A DNA stretch of 64,000 bases from contig OZ244944.1 in assembly GCA_965222335.1 (NCBI GenBank), positions 868,001-932,000 of the forward strand. Direction: 5' to 3'. The stretch comes from G965222335 sp965222335. Lineage in GTDB: Bacteria > Pseudomonadota > Gammaproteobacteria > Pseudomonadales > Halieaceae. Positions 27,183-36,049 of this stretch are shown in pieces (position 1 is the first letter of the stretch; each line of letters begins with the position of its first letter). The position numbers and the translations under genes were made by a program. A model generated the notes under the pieces. The model worked only from the letters and a program-made list of their open reading frames with translations, was not told where the DNA came from and searched no databases.

Positions 27183-28010
27183 TCAGGGCCGGAACAGCGT
27201 GGCAGTGCCCAGGGCTGGTTCGGCGCCGGAAAATCTGACCTGGTACTCGACAAAGCCGGTGCCGCCGGCAATAACCCCAAGGACACGGAACGACCGCAAC
27301 CCCGCAATAGGCAGGCTGGGGATGTTGAGCTCAAGATTATTCTCGGCGTCGATCAGAAACTGGTACGCAGCCGCTTCGCCACCTATTGTCAACTCACCCG
27401 TTGCCGCAATGCTGCCATCCTCTCGCTGCCTGGCAAGGATCGTCACCGGGCCCGGGTCCCCCTGGCCAAAGACATTACCGTCCAGGTCAAGCGTGAATTC
27501 GAAAGTATCGTCACCATTGTCCACGATACTCAGGCTGATAGCTCCACTGGTACCGAAGGAGACATTGTTCCAATTACCCTCGTAGATTCCCGGCAGAGCG
27601 GCATCACCCCTGACAAAGACCGGCTCAAGATAAAACTCCTGCTGGTCATCCTCAAGAATCGCAGTAAGCGCGTCATTGCCCTCAAAACCTGAGGTGAATA
27701 GCCGGCAGGGCCTGCGGCTGCCGCCACAGAAGTACCGGTTAGCCTTTTTCCACCTGGAAAATACGTACCCCGGTGGCGCGATAGCAACAAAAGTTTCGTC
27801 GAAAAAGATATCCACCACGTCCACTTCACAAGTAGAGTCCTCGTCGATCTCACCATCGTCTGTGCGCAGGCAGAAATATGTGCCGCTCTGGGTCACCACC
27901 GCTCCGGCAATATCTTCGGGCAGCGAAATAATAATCTTGCAGGAGGCCAAGCCTGTGACCAAAGCCAGAACCAGAAAAAGCCGCGTCAGACGCCGTGTCG
28001 TGTATTTCAT
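27183..28010 (-). CDS. Lipoprotein with conserved CGGS/PCRLFTSGFEGND module (paralogue B)
   Basis: A 275-residue protein with lipobox TGLAS-C24. Residues 24-135 align with the protein at 17642-18376: CKIIISLPE, SGTYFC47, C61EVDVVDIFFDETF, SRWKKANRYFC95GGS, PC102RLFTSGFEGND and FYLEPVF. It has a longer acidic loop (DDGEIDEDS) between the first two shared cysteines. The C-terminal domain differs: it is a beta-rich Gly/Asp domain with GIYEGNWNNVSFG and repeated strand patterns, like a small binding or lipocalin-like domain. It stands alone on the minus strand between plus-strand genes. Function unknown. Confidence 0.82.
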   Translation of the reverse strand: MKYTTRRLTRLFLVLALVTGLASCKIIISLPEDIAGAVVTQSGTYFCLRTDDGEIDEDSTCEVDVVDIFFDETFVAIAPPGYVFSRWKKANRYFCGGSRRPCRLFTSGFEGNDALTAILEDDQQEFYLEPVFVRGDAALPGIYEGNWNNVSFGTSGAISLSIVDNGDDTFEFTLDLDGNVFGQGDPGPVTILARQREDGSIAATGELTIGGEAAAYQFLIDAENNLELNIPSLPIAGLRSFRVLGVIAGGTGFVEYQVRFSGAEPALGTATLFRP

Positions 28011-28151
28011 TTGAATGCACCGTCATTCAGAACCGTTCGGGAATAGAGTCACTATAGCCGGCCCGGAGGATACTGCCAGAACAACGATTGATTGCCGTTG
28101 CTTCACCCGCCACACTGGGCGTCGTCACGAAGACGGAAGGCCGACAGCGAC

Positions 28152-28841
28152 ATGATCGATCTATACTTTGCTCCCACACCCAACGGCTGGAAGATTTCGG
28201 TCATGCTCGAAGAGTGTGGCCTGCCCTACCATCTCAAGCCGGTGAATATCGCCGAGGGTGAACAGTTCACCCCCGACTTCCTGCAGGTCAGCCCGAACAA
28301 CCGTATTCCCGCCATTGTTGACCAAAGCCCCGCGGAAGGTGACGCACCCCTGGCCCTGTTTGAGTCGGGCGCGATCCTTCTCTATCTCGCGGAGAAAACT
28401 GGAAAGTTCATCCCCGCTGACCTGGCGGGGCGATATTCAGTCACCCAGTGGGTCATGTGGCAGATGGCCAACCTGGGCCCGATGCTGGGGCAGCACGGGC
28501 ATTTTGCCCTCTACGCCCCGGAGCAGATCGACTACGCCATCCAGCGCTACCGGCGCGAAGCGCTGCGCCTGTACGCGGTACTGGACCGGCAGCTCACTGG
28601 CGAGGCCTACGTGGCGGGCAGTGAGTACAGTATTGCCGATATGGCCTGCTTCCCGTGGGTAATGACCTACAAGGCCCAGGGGATCGACCTGGATGCGTAT
28701 CCCCATGTACGCCAGTGGTACGATGGCCTCAAAACGCGTGAGGGCCTGCGCCGCGGCATGGACCTGGGACGCGAGCAGTTCCGGCAGCTGGGCGAGCACA
28801 GCGCCCAGACACGCAAAACCCTGTTTGGCATTGAGGAGTGA
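28152..28841 (+). CDS. Glutathione S-transferase, Nu/YfcG-like
   Basis: A 229-residue protein. FAPTPNGWKISVMLEECGLPY with Thr/Asn in the active-site loop, PDFLQVSPNNRIPAIVD and LFESGAILLYLAEKTGKF are typical of the Nu/YfcG class, which uses Thr and Asn and often has disulfide reductase activity. The C-terminal YSIADMACFPWV is the conserved helix capping box. The start at 28152 is the Met before IDLYF. It is followed 11 bases later by a kappa-GST-like gene. Confidence 0.93.
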   Translation: MIDLYFAPTPNGWKISVMLEECGLPYHLKPVNIAEGEQFTPDFLQVSPNNRIPAIVDQSPAEGDAPLALFESGAILLYLAEKTGKFIPADLAGRYSVTQWVMWQMANLGPMLGQHGHFALYAPEQIDYAIQRYRREALRLYAVLDRQLTGEAYVAGSEYSIADMACFPWVMTYKAQGIDLDAYPHVRQWYDGLKTREGLRRGMDLGREQFRQLGEHSAQTRKTLFGIEE

Positions 28842-28852
28842 ACACGCCTGCC

Positions 28853-29461
28853 ATGAAACCGATCGAATTTTTCTTCGACCTTTCCAGCCCCTGGACCTAC
28901 CTGGCCTTCCACAATATCCAGCCCATTGCGCGGGCGCACAATGCGAGCCTGCGCTGGCGCCCCATCCTGGTGGGCGGTGTATTCAACGCCGTCAACCCGG
29001 CCGTGTACAGTGCCCGGGAGTCACCTGACAACCCGCGGATGCGCCATACTTTTAAAGTGCTCAAGGACTGGGCTGCGTGGTCGAACCTGCCGCTCAACTT
29101 TCCCTCGCCCCATCACCCCGCGAAATCCGTGCTCCCCATGCGGGCATGCTGCGTGCTTGAGGACCGGCAGGAAGTGTTACAGCGCTTTGCTACTGCCGTA
29201 TTCGAAGCGTACTGCGTGGGTGAGGAAAATATCGACGACCCGGCCGTCATCGCCCGCCTGGGCACGGAGATCGGTGAGGAGGGTGAGGCCCTGGTGGAGC
29301 GCGCCGGTAGCCAGGCGATCAAGGATCACCTGCGGGCCAACACCCAGGAGGTGGTCGACCGCGGCGGCTATGGATCACCGACGATCTTCGTCGATGGCAA
29401 CGACATGTATTTCGGCAACGACCAATTGCCCCTGGTGGAGCTGGCGCTGCAGCGGCGCTGA
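28853..29461 (+). CDS. 2-hydroxychromene-2-carboxylate isomerase-like DsbA-fold protein
   Basis: A 202-residue protein. IEFFFDLSSPWTYLAF has the DsbA/kappa-GST fold start with Ser in place of the CxxC cysteines; RWRPILVGGVFN and YGSPTIFVDGNDMYFGNDQL complete the signature. HCCA isomerases are glutathione-dependent enzymes of naphthalene-type degradation, but many homologues have other roles. A GTG at 28838 would overlap the preceding GST stop; the ATG at 28853 is preferred because homologous sequence begins there. It is in operon with the GST. Confidence 0.87.
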   Translation: MKPIEFFFDLSSPWTYLAFHNIQPIARAHNASLRWRPILVGGVFNAVNPAVYSARESPDNPRMRHTFKVLKDWAAWSNLPLNFPSPHHPAKSVLPMRACCVLEDRQEVLQRFATAVFEAYCVGEENIDDPAVIARLGTEIGEEGEALVERAGSQAIKDHLRANTQEVVDRGGYGSPTIFVDGNDMYFGNDQLPLVELALQRR

Positions 29462-29504
29462 ACCGTCTGCTACACTCCAGTAGAACACAAGGGGCGCCGA
29501 ACAG

Positions 29505-31676
29505 ATGGGGCGAACACAGCCGGCCGTCGTGACAATGCTACTGACGCGGTGGCAGGCACTCGGTCACGACGCTATCTGGCAGCTGTTCATTTTTTTTGCC
29601 CTGCTTGGGACCCTGCCTGCCCTGCGCGCCAATAGCCTGCTGCCACACGATTGGCTCGACAGGGCCGCCGATGGCGCTCTGCCCGCGCTTCTGGAAAATT
29701 CCTTCGGCATCCTCGCGTTGCTGCCCATGGCCGCCACCTGGTTGCTGGCCAGGCGTCTGGGGGGCGGTCGCTATATCCTGGCCGTGTGGCCCTACCTTCT
29801 GTTCATGCTGGCGGGAACCGCGATAGGCCGGGTATTTCCGGGTCTCGCCACGCTCTATGTGTTGCTTGCGGGCGCGGTGCTGGTTGGCTTCGTGTTAAAA
29901 GGCAAGGTCTTGTCGCCCGCGTTTGGCGCTTACCTGGGCATGCTGATTCTGTGGCAGTGGTTCGACCCGCTACTCACAGCGGGGCTGGTACTGCTCTTTG
30001 CGCTCTGCGTGGTGGTTGCGCGCCTGGCAGTGGAGGCTGTACGCCAGAATCTGCCACTGGTGATGGAGATCGGCCGCCATAACATGCGCGCCCTGGTCTC
30101 GCGCACACTGGCTCTGTGGTGGCCCATGCTGATACTGCTGGGGATCGGCCTCTGGTTCAGCGGCCAACTCAGCCAGCGTAGCGAGAATCTGCTTTACGAG
30201 GTGGGTTTTGTCCTGCCCTGGTGCTCGATTGGCGGGCAGGAGGAGGAGCTGATCCTGGTTTGTCCACCGGGTCACCAGCGAATCGAGGCGACGCAGTGGG
30301 CGTCAAGCGAGGATGCGAGAGTCTGCGCCTATAGCCCGCCAATACCGCTCGGCAGCGCTGGCGACCGGTACGCCCCGCCCTTTCGCTGCCCGACCGGGAA
30401 GGATAACCAGGATAGCTGGCCCGTGAGCCGCCTGCCTCTGTTCGACAATATCGAGCGAACCGTGAGTCACGCGTACAACATTCAGCGAGTGGCACTGCGG
30501 GAGAAACTTCAACGCATCGACGAGGAGACGGACGACATGCGCGGCGGCGCAGAGACAGCTGCCAGCGACCTCTTCAGCGTGGTACCCGAAACAACGGGCA
30601 TGTCCAGGCGTCACTGCGACTTTCCCTATGTCGCCTGTGAGGCGGGCAACCTGGTCATCGGGGAACTGAACAGGGCCTACAAGGCAAGACGTGCGGAGGC
30701 ACGCAAGGAATTCGTCCGGGAGATGGGAACGAAAGCCGAGGAGTTTGGGGGCGATGTCACCCAATGGACCACTTACGCGGACGGCGAACTCAATGCCACC
30801 CTGGACACTTACGAGGACAACACCCTCGCCGCGATTGCGCGCGTCCACGCCGCGACCAACGTGCTACAGAAGCTTCTCCTCCTGTGGCTGGTATTTATTA
30901 CGATCAAGAGTTTGCTATATGTGTTCGCGCGGGTGATCTTCGACCGCGCTACCCCCATCGATGTTGACCTGCTGGAGCGCGATGGGGAACCGGTGGAGGG
31001 CAACGTGCGCCAGGTGAGCGAGGTGAATATCCCGGCAGGCTACCCCCACGACATCTACTACAAGGCCAACTACCAGCCGTTGGGGCCGGCGCCGCGCTTC
31101 AGTATTCCCCAGTGGCGTGCCTCACTGCTTTCGCGCCTGCGCTACGGCGCCTGGAACATGAGCCACGTTGCCATGCCACTGGAGGATGACAGTCGCATCA
31201 CCTTCAACGCGATTGAGGCAGAGCACCTGGTGGACTGGGAGCTGCGTGAGGGAGAGGAGGTAATCTTCAGTTATGGCAACTTTGTCGCCATGAACGAGCA
31301 TGTGCAACTGCGCACCGTCTTCAGCCTGCGGGTCGCGACCCTGTTGCTCGGCCGCATGATTTTTCACACGGCGCGCTGCGAGGGCGGTCCCGGCAGGCTT
31401 ATCCTGCGCACCCGGGGCAAACCGGCGACGGCACAACAGGTGCAGCAGAGCATTCCCGCCGCGCGGCTTGTGGCCTGGAACCGTTACGCGCGCTTTTCCG
31501 TGGACAGCCACCTGACGCCAGCGGACATTTTCCTCAACGGCTTCAACCTTCGGCGCACGGCTGCCGAGGCGGAGGACAAACCCAGGGGCATACTGATCGT
31601 GGAGGCCGATGCGCGAGACGGCGGCATCCTGGTGGGCACCCTGCGATTCGCACGTAATTTCCTGTTGCCAATCTGA
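29505..31676 (+). CDS. Large multi-domain membrane protein of unknown function
   Basis: A 723-residue protein I do not recognise as a whole. Residues 24-220 hold about seven hydrophobic helices. Residues 222-455 are hydrophilic, with six cysteines (240, 253, 274, 295, 371, 378) and a charged coiled-coil-like stretch (320-345), which suggests an oxidised extracytoplasmic domain. One more helix lies at about 456-476. Residues 480-723 form a soluble domain with short beta-strands; GRLILRTRG and VAWNRYARFSVD recall AIM24-type beta barrels, a weak resemblance. The start could be ATG 29535 instead. It is flanked by no obvious partner gene. Confidence 0.75.
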   Translation: MGRTQPAVVTMLLTRWQALGHDAIWQLFIFFALLGTLPALRANSLLPHDWLDRAADGALPALLENSFGILALLPMAATWLLARRLGGGRYILAVWPYLLFMLAGTAIGRVFPGLATLYVLLAGAVLVGFVLKGKVLSPAFGAYLGMLILWQWFDPLLTAGLVLLFALCVVVARLAVEAVRQNLPLVMEIGRHNMRALVSRTLALWWPMLILLGIGLWFSGQLSQRSENLLYEVGFVLPWCSIGGQEEELILVCPPGHQRIEATQWASSEDARVCAYSPPIPLGSAGDRYAPPFRCPTGKDNQDSWPVSRLPLFDNIERTVSHAYNIQRVALREKLQRIDEETDDMRGGAETAASDLFSVVPETTGMSRRHCDFPYVACEAGNLVIGELNRAYKARRAEARKEFVREMGTKAEEFGGDVTQWTTYADGELNATLDTYEDNTLAAIARVHAATNVLQKLLLLWLVFITIKSLLYVFARVIFDRATPIDVDLLERDGEPVEGNVRQVSEVNIPAGYPHDIYYKANYQPLGPAPRFSIPQWRASLLSRLRYGAWNMSHVAMPLEDDSRITFNAIEAEHLVDWELREGEEVIFSYGNFVAMNEHVQLRTVFSLRVATLLLGRMIFHTARCEGGPGRLILRTRGKPATAQQVQQSIPAARLVAWNRYARFSVDSHLTPADIFLNGFNLRRTAAEAEDKPRGILIVEADARDGGILVGTLRFARNFLLPI

Positions 31677-31732
31677 ACGAATGCCATGAATCGACGCGTA
31701 AGCGCGGCAAAGTACTCCGTCGCTACGCCGGT

Positions 31733-32968
31733 TCAGACTTGCTCTCGTGGAATGCCAAAGAAGGTCTCGTAGTCGCTAAAGATTTCGCGCAGGTAATCCA
31801 GGTCCAGACCGGTATCTGCGAGCTGGTAAAGGTGCTTACCGTGCTTGTCTGCCGGATTCTCATCCAGAAAAGTCTGCATGCGCTGCGCGGCTTCCTCGGA
31901 CAGGTCAAGGCCAAAGTGACGGTAGGCGCGCCGCACGGTGCCGACCTGGTCCTGCATAAAATCCTGGAAGTAAAGGTCGACAATCTGCGTCTCGGGTATC
32001 GCGCCGCGGCGCCGATGCGCCACGGTATTGTTGTAAGCCATGGCTAGCCCGTCCGCGTAATGGCGCGATATCGCGGCCATGTCCACACGGTCGGAGCTCA
32101 AACGCTGCAGTGTCGCACTCAGGTTGCTCATGGAGATCACGGTTTTTACCGGGTCCCGGTGAGTCTGCACGAACAGTGCGTCCGGATACTCCCGGTGTAC
32201 ATACTCCAGGTGCCACATATGCTGGGGCGATTTCAGCGCCCAGCGCACGCCGGGACATTTCCACTGCATAACCTGGAGGAACCGCCGGTGCCAGCGAAAA
32301 GCCGAGGCCATGTCGTGCTGCATCACCCAGCGGTCGTAGGTGGGCACGTTGAACTGCACGTAGTAGATCATCGAGGTGATATCCAGCGCCATAAAGGCCA
32401 CGCACTCCTGGGCTCGCTGCGCGCCCATCGGATGCATCCGCTTGAACTCTGGAATCAGCTGGTCAACCCGGTCCAGGTCAGACTGGCAGCGCGCGATACG
32501 AGGGTCACTGTGGTAGGTCGCACTTTCCGGTGGCGGCAGCGGATAGCAAACCTCCCACGACTGCGGCACGCGGTTCTCGGGGTCCATGGCCAGCAAATCG
32601 TGGAATATGGTGGTACCCGAACGCGGCGGCCCGACCACGAACAGTGGCTGCTCGACCGGCTGCTCCGCTATCTCCGGATGGCGCTTTAGCAGCTCGACGA
32701 TGCCGAGCCGGTTCTCCAGAGTGCGCAACAGATCCGCACGCGCGATCACGCGTCCCAGCAGGCTCAGGTCTGCCTCGTTCTCGAGGCCATCCAGGAGCAT
32801 GCGCAGCGGCGCTTCGAAGTCGTCCTCGCCGAAGTCGGCGAGCCCGGTATTGCTGCGCGCCGCGTGCAGCAGCTTGTCAAAATCCAGGCTGACGGGCTGC
32901 AAGCCAACACCGTTGGCTGCGCGACCGGTGAGGTTAAGCAGGCGAACCGGCAGCGGCAATTTGCTCAT
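31733..32968 (-). CDS. Sulfotransferase (paralogue 2 of 2)
   Basis: A 411-residue PAPS-dependent sulfotransferase. The 5'-phosphosulfate loop is VGPPRSGTTIFHDLLA and the 3'-phosphate part is QTHRDPVKTVIS; KSPQHMWHLEY lies between. A 110-residue N-terminal helical extension with TGLADFGEDDF is shared with the sulfotransferase at 34101-35417, showing a duplication. It should transfer sulfate from PAPS to a hydroxyl or amine of a small molecule or lipid. It is the last gene of a three-gene operon, starting two bases after the DUF1214 stop. Confidence 0.92.
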   Translation of the reverse strand: MSKLPLPVRLLNLTGRAANGVGLQPVSLDFDKLLHAARSNTGLADFGEDDFEAPLRMLLDGLENEADLSLLGRVIARADLLRTLENRLGIVELLKRHPEIAEQPVEQPLFVVGPPRSGTTIFHDLLAMDPENRVPQSWEVCYPLPPPESATYHSDPRIARCQSDLDRVDQLIPEFKRMHPMGAQRAQECVAFMALDITSMIYYVQFNVPTYDRWVMQHDMASAFRWHRRFLQVMQWKCPGVRWALKSPQHMWHLEYVHREYPDALFVQTHRDPVKTVISMSNLSATLQRLSSDRVDMAAISRHYADGLAMAYNNTVAHRRRGAIPETQIVDLYFQDFMQDQVGTVRRAYRHFGLDLSEEAAQRMQTFLDENPADKHGKHLYQLADTGLDLDYLREIFSDYETFFGIPREQV

Positions 32969-32970
32969 GC

Positions 32971-34086
32971 TCAGCGTTCCAGCGCGGCCAGTTTCACCAC
33001 CTCGGCGCGCGGCGTTTCCACCTTGCCCTCGACCATAAAGAAGCGCCAGAAAACCAGGCCAAAGGCTTTGCCCTCGGTATCGATCCAGTTGGCCACACCG
33101 GGGTCCTCGTGAGCCAGCACGATACGGAAGCTGCCATCGCTCTCCAGCGTGGTCTGGCTACGATTAAGGGACACCTGGCGGCTGCGGTAATCCAGCGTTT
33201 GCTGGAAGCGATTCCACAGGCAAACATTGCCGAAGCTGCAATCTGGCCAGCGCCCCGTGATCACCAACGCCTCATCTGCATTGAGTAAATAGGGCGCCAT
33301 GGCGTAGTGCGCATCGAAGGCCGCCAGGCCAAAATCCCCCGGCGGCACCGGCGCGGGGAATTCATTGGGCGTCAGGGCCAGGAAGGGCGGCGGTTCAGTA
33401 TTGGCCATCGGCGGCATGCCGAGCGTGCGGCTGCGCACCGCATTGGCCACGCGGCGTATGCCGGCGGCGACGCTGTCGTCACTGGGCGGCGCCGGTGTGT
33501 CGGGCGCATTGAGACACTCGATGTGCATCCGCGGCTCGAGCCCCACCTCCGTCGCCGCCGGTTGCGGCTGCTCGAAGTAATGCCGCGTGGTGATCCGCGA
33601 TGCATCCGCGGTCAGCGGGAGCCAGTTCCGATCACGCTCCGGGCCACCAAGATAGAGGGTAAAATTGCCGTTGCTGTCAATTTCCATATCGAGATTGTTC
33701 AGAACGCCAGCGGTATTGCTCGCCATGTTCCCATCTCCGCTGCCCTCTTCCAGGGTCACGGAAAAGTAGGCTGCGCCCTGCATATTGCCATGCACCACGT
33801 AGCTGTAACCCTCCGCTACCGGCGCGTCGAAGTAGATCGCATCGGGGTTGTCGCCGGTCAGCTTGCGGCTGGGTGTAACGATGCGACGAAAATCCGGGCG
33901 CGCGGGATCCTGCTCGAAGTAGCCCACCAGTGCGGCCTCGAGAATATGCATCAGTGCCCGGTGCGAGCCGACAATGTCCTCCTCGCTGTTGAGATTCCAC
34001 TCCGGCCCCGACCAGCGTGCATCGATATCCCGCAGCAGCTCGATCAATTCATGCAGGGCGGCCCGGCTCTGTGTCTGTATGCTCAT
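32971..34086 (-). CDS. DUF1214 domain protein
   Basis: A 371-residue protein without signal peptide. The N-terminal half has RPDFRRIVTPSRKLTGDNPDAIYFDAPV and SYVVHGNMQGAAYFSVTLEEG; the C-terminal half has NRSQTTLESDGSFRIVLAHEDPGVANWIDTEG and GLVFWRF. These match the DUF1214 family, whose function is unknown and which often pairs with DUF1254. It sits between two sulfotransferase genes with gaps of 2 and 14 bases, so it almost certainly acts in the same pathway, perhaps binding or processing the hydrophobic acceptor. Confidence 0.82.
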   Translation of the reverse strand: MSIQTQSRAALHELIELLRDIDARWSGPEWNLNSEEDIVGSHRALMHILEAALVGYFEQDPARPDFRRIVTPSRKLTGDNPDAIYFDAPVAEGYSYVVHGNMQGAAYFSVTLEEGSGDGNMASNTAGVLNNLDMEIDSNGNFTLYLGGPERDRNWLPLTADASRITTRHYFEQPQPAATEVGLEPRMHIECLNAPDTPAPPSDDSVAAGIRRVANAVRSRTLGMPPMANTEPPPFLALTPNEFPAPVPPGDFGLAAFDAHYAMAPYLLNADEALVITGRWPDCSFGNVCLWNRFQQTLDYRSRQVSLNRSQTTLESDGSFRIVLAHEDPGVANWIDTEGKAFGLVFWRFFMVEGKVETPRAEVVKLAALER

Positions 34087-34100
34087 GGGTACTCCGTGTG

Positions 34101-35417
34101 TCAGGTTGTGGCGAGATGCGGATTGCGCGTTTCGTAGGGGATATCGAAGCGCTCGCGGTAGAACATCAGCCGCGCGTCTACCTCCGCCTCATCAAGGCCA
34201 AAATCCGCCAGGTGATACTTGTGGGCACCGTGCTGGTGCTGGCGATTTTCCGCCAGCCAGGCGGCCATGCCTTCGCGGGCCTGGTCGGTCAGCGGCATAC
34301 CCAGGAAATCGTAGATGCCTGCCATTGCAGCCTGCCAGTCCGCGGTGATATCCGCGTAAAGAACGTCGTGCTGATTCTCCGGCGGCGCCAGGCGCTCGCG
34401 GTCGGCGAGGTTCTTGCGCAGCATGCGCTCGGTTTTCTCCAGCCACTCTCGCCCCACCCAGCGCGGGTCTATATCGTCGTTATCGCGCACCAGGGAATTC
34501 CAGGCCATTGAACAGCTGGACCCGACGACCTTTACCGGGTCGCGGTGGGGGCAGACCAGCTTCGCCCCGGGGAACACGTGCAGCATGGCGTCGAGATCCT
34601 GCATATGCTGCGGCGACTTCAGCACCCAGGGTTTGTCTTCGGGCTCACCACGGAACCACGCAATGGTGCGCAACATATCGGCCATGTATTCGTAGGCGAA
34701 ACACTGGTCGTGGGTCATCAGGTACTCGGCGAAGGACGGCAGGTAATTGATAACCTCGAACAGCTGGGTCGCAAAGGCATGTTGCAACAGGCCGATCTCC
34801 TCCTCGACCTCCATGGTGCCCAGCGGGTGCACCGTGGCGATCTGCGGACTCATGTACAGCACGGCCTTGAGCGCCTGGTCCAGGCGGGTAATTCGCGGGT
34901 CGGTCGTGCCCGCATCCCTTGCGGTGAAACTGTCACCATCGGGTATCGGGTAGACACTCTCCCAGGACTTCAGATGCGAAAAGCGCACGTCGGCCGCCAG
35001 CAGCCGGTGCAGGCGCGTCGTACCCGAACGCGCGAGGCCCACGATGACCACCGGGTCAGCCAGCTGGCGCGACAGGATTTCCGGATGACGGCGCCACAAG
35101 TCCTGGGCGCGCAGGCGAGCGGTGAGCAGCCTTTGGATATTGGCCTTCGCCAGATACTGACCGAGGGGGTTCAGGCCTGCCTCTTCCCGGGTCGTACGCA
35201 CCAGGACCTGAAACTGCTCGAGAAAGCGGTCATCACCAAAATCATCCAGCCCGGTGTCGCGCCTGGCGGCCGCCATCAGGGCGTCCGCGTCCAGCTCGAA
35301 GCGGGCCAGACCCAGGCGCTGTAGTGCCGCCAGTGCGCCATTCAAAAAACGTATTGGGCGGCGCTGATAATCCCTGGCGTGCAGGCGCTGCCCGCTGTGC
35401 TTTACGCTCTCGCTCAT
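34101..35417 (-). CDS. Sulfotransferase (paralogue 1 of 2)
   Basis: A 438-residue PAPS-dependent sulfotransferase with VGLARSGTTRLHRLLA (5'-phosphosulfate binding), KSPQHMQDLDAM and PHRDPVKVVGSS (3'-phosphate binding). The N-terminal TGLDDFGDDRF extension and the C-terminal GAHKYHLADFGLD segment are shared in position with the second sulfotransferase. It is the first gene of the operon and is divergent from the TetR gene at 35471 across 53 bases, so that regulator may control it. Confidence 0.92.
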   Translation of the reverse strand: MSESVKHSGQRLHARDYQRRPIRFLNGALAALQRLGLARFELDADALMAAARRDTGLDDFGDDRFLEQFQVLVRTTREEAGLNPLGQYLAKANIQRLLTARLRAQDLWRRHPEILSRQLADPVVIVGLARSGTTRLHRLLAADVRFSHLKSWESVYPIPDGDSFTARDAGTTDPRITRLDQALKAVLYMSPQIATVHPLGTMEVEEEIGLLQHAFATQLFEVINYLPSFAEYLMTHDQCFAYEYMADMLRTIAWFRGEPEDKPWVLKSPQHMQDLDAMLHVFPGAKLVCPHRDPVKVVGSSCSMAWNSLVRDNDDIDPRWVGREWLEKTERMLRKNLADRERLAPPENQHDVLYADITADWQAAMAGIYDFLGMPLTDQAREGMAAWLAENRQHQHGAHKYHLADFGLDEAEVDARLMFYRERFDIPYETRNPHLATT

Positions 35418-35470
35418 TTGCCTGAGAATGCCCTACTTCCGTTGTAAGTTATTCAGAGTTGCCCCCGACC

Positions 35471-36049
35471 ATGAACGATCCACGGCCGGAACCCGAGGCC
35501 ACCATTCTCGCCGCCGCCCGCGCCTGCTACCTGCAGGACGGCATCGCGGCCACCGGTATGCGTGACGTCGCGAATCGCGCGGGCATCGCACGCTCAACAT
35601 TGTACCGGTACTTCCCCGGCCGGGACGAACTCCTCGTCGCGGTTATCATGGAGGAAATGCTCGACGTTAATGACGCGATTCGCGGCGAGCTTGCGCATTA
35701 CCGCGAACCGGCGGACCAGGTGGTAGAGGGCCTGCTGCTGGCACTGCGCGAGATTCCGCGCCGGCCGCTGCTGCATGCCGTGTTTGCCTCGGAGGATGGC
35801 AGCCGGGCGCGCCAGGTGATCTGGTCCTCGGATATTATCGTGCGCTTCGGTGAGGAGATGATGGACCACGTGGTCCGCCCGGCCCAGGCCTCGGGGCTGC
35901 TGCAGGATGCGGTCGCCCCCGAGGTCCTGGTGGAATGGGTGTACCGGCTCCTGCTGTCTTTTCTCACGCTGCCCAGCAACCGGATCGAGGGAGACGCGCA
36001 ACTGCGTACTACGCTGCATGCGCTGCTGGTGCCGGTGTTGCTGAAGTAG
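35471..36049 (+). CDS. TetR/AcrR-family transcriptional regulator
   Basis: A 192-residue regulator. The N-terminal helix-turn-helix is TGMRDVANRAGIARSTLYRYFPGRDELL. The C-terminal ligand domain has no recognisable subgroup. The ATG at 35471 is chosen over a TTG 12 bases earlier. It is divergent from the sulfotransferase operon, and its 3' end overlaps the end of the convergent CrtI-like gene by 41 bases. Likely targets are the sulfotransferase operon and, by proximity, the palindrome at 37704-37725; both are inference. Confidence 0.9.
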   Translation: MNDPRPEPEATILAAARACYLQDGIAATGMRDVANRAGIARSTLYRYFPGRDELLVAVIMEEMLDVNDAIRGELAHYREPADQVVEGLLLALREIPRRPLLHAVFASEDGSRARQVIWSSDIIVRFGEEMMDHVVRPAQASGLLQDAVAPEVLVEWVYRLLLSFLTLPSNRIEGDAQLRTTLHALLVPVLLK

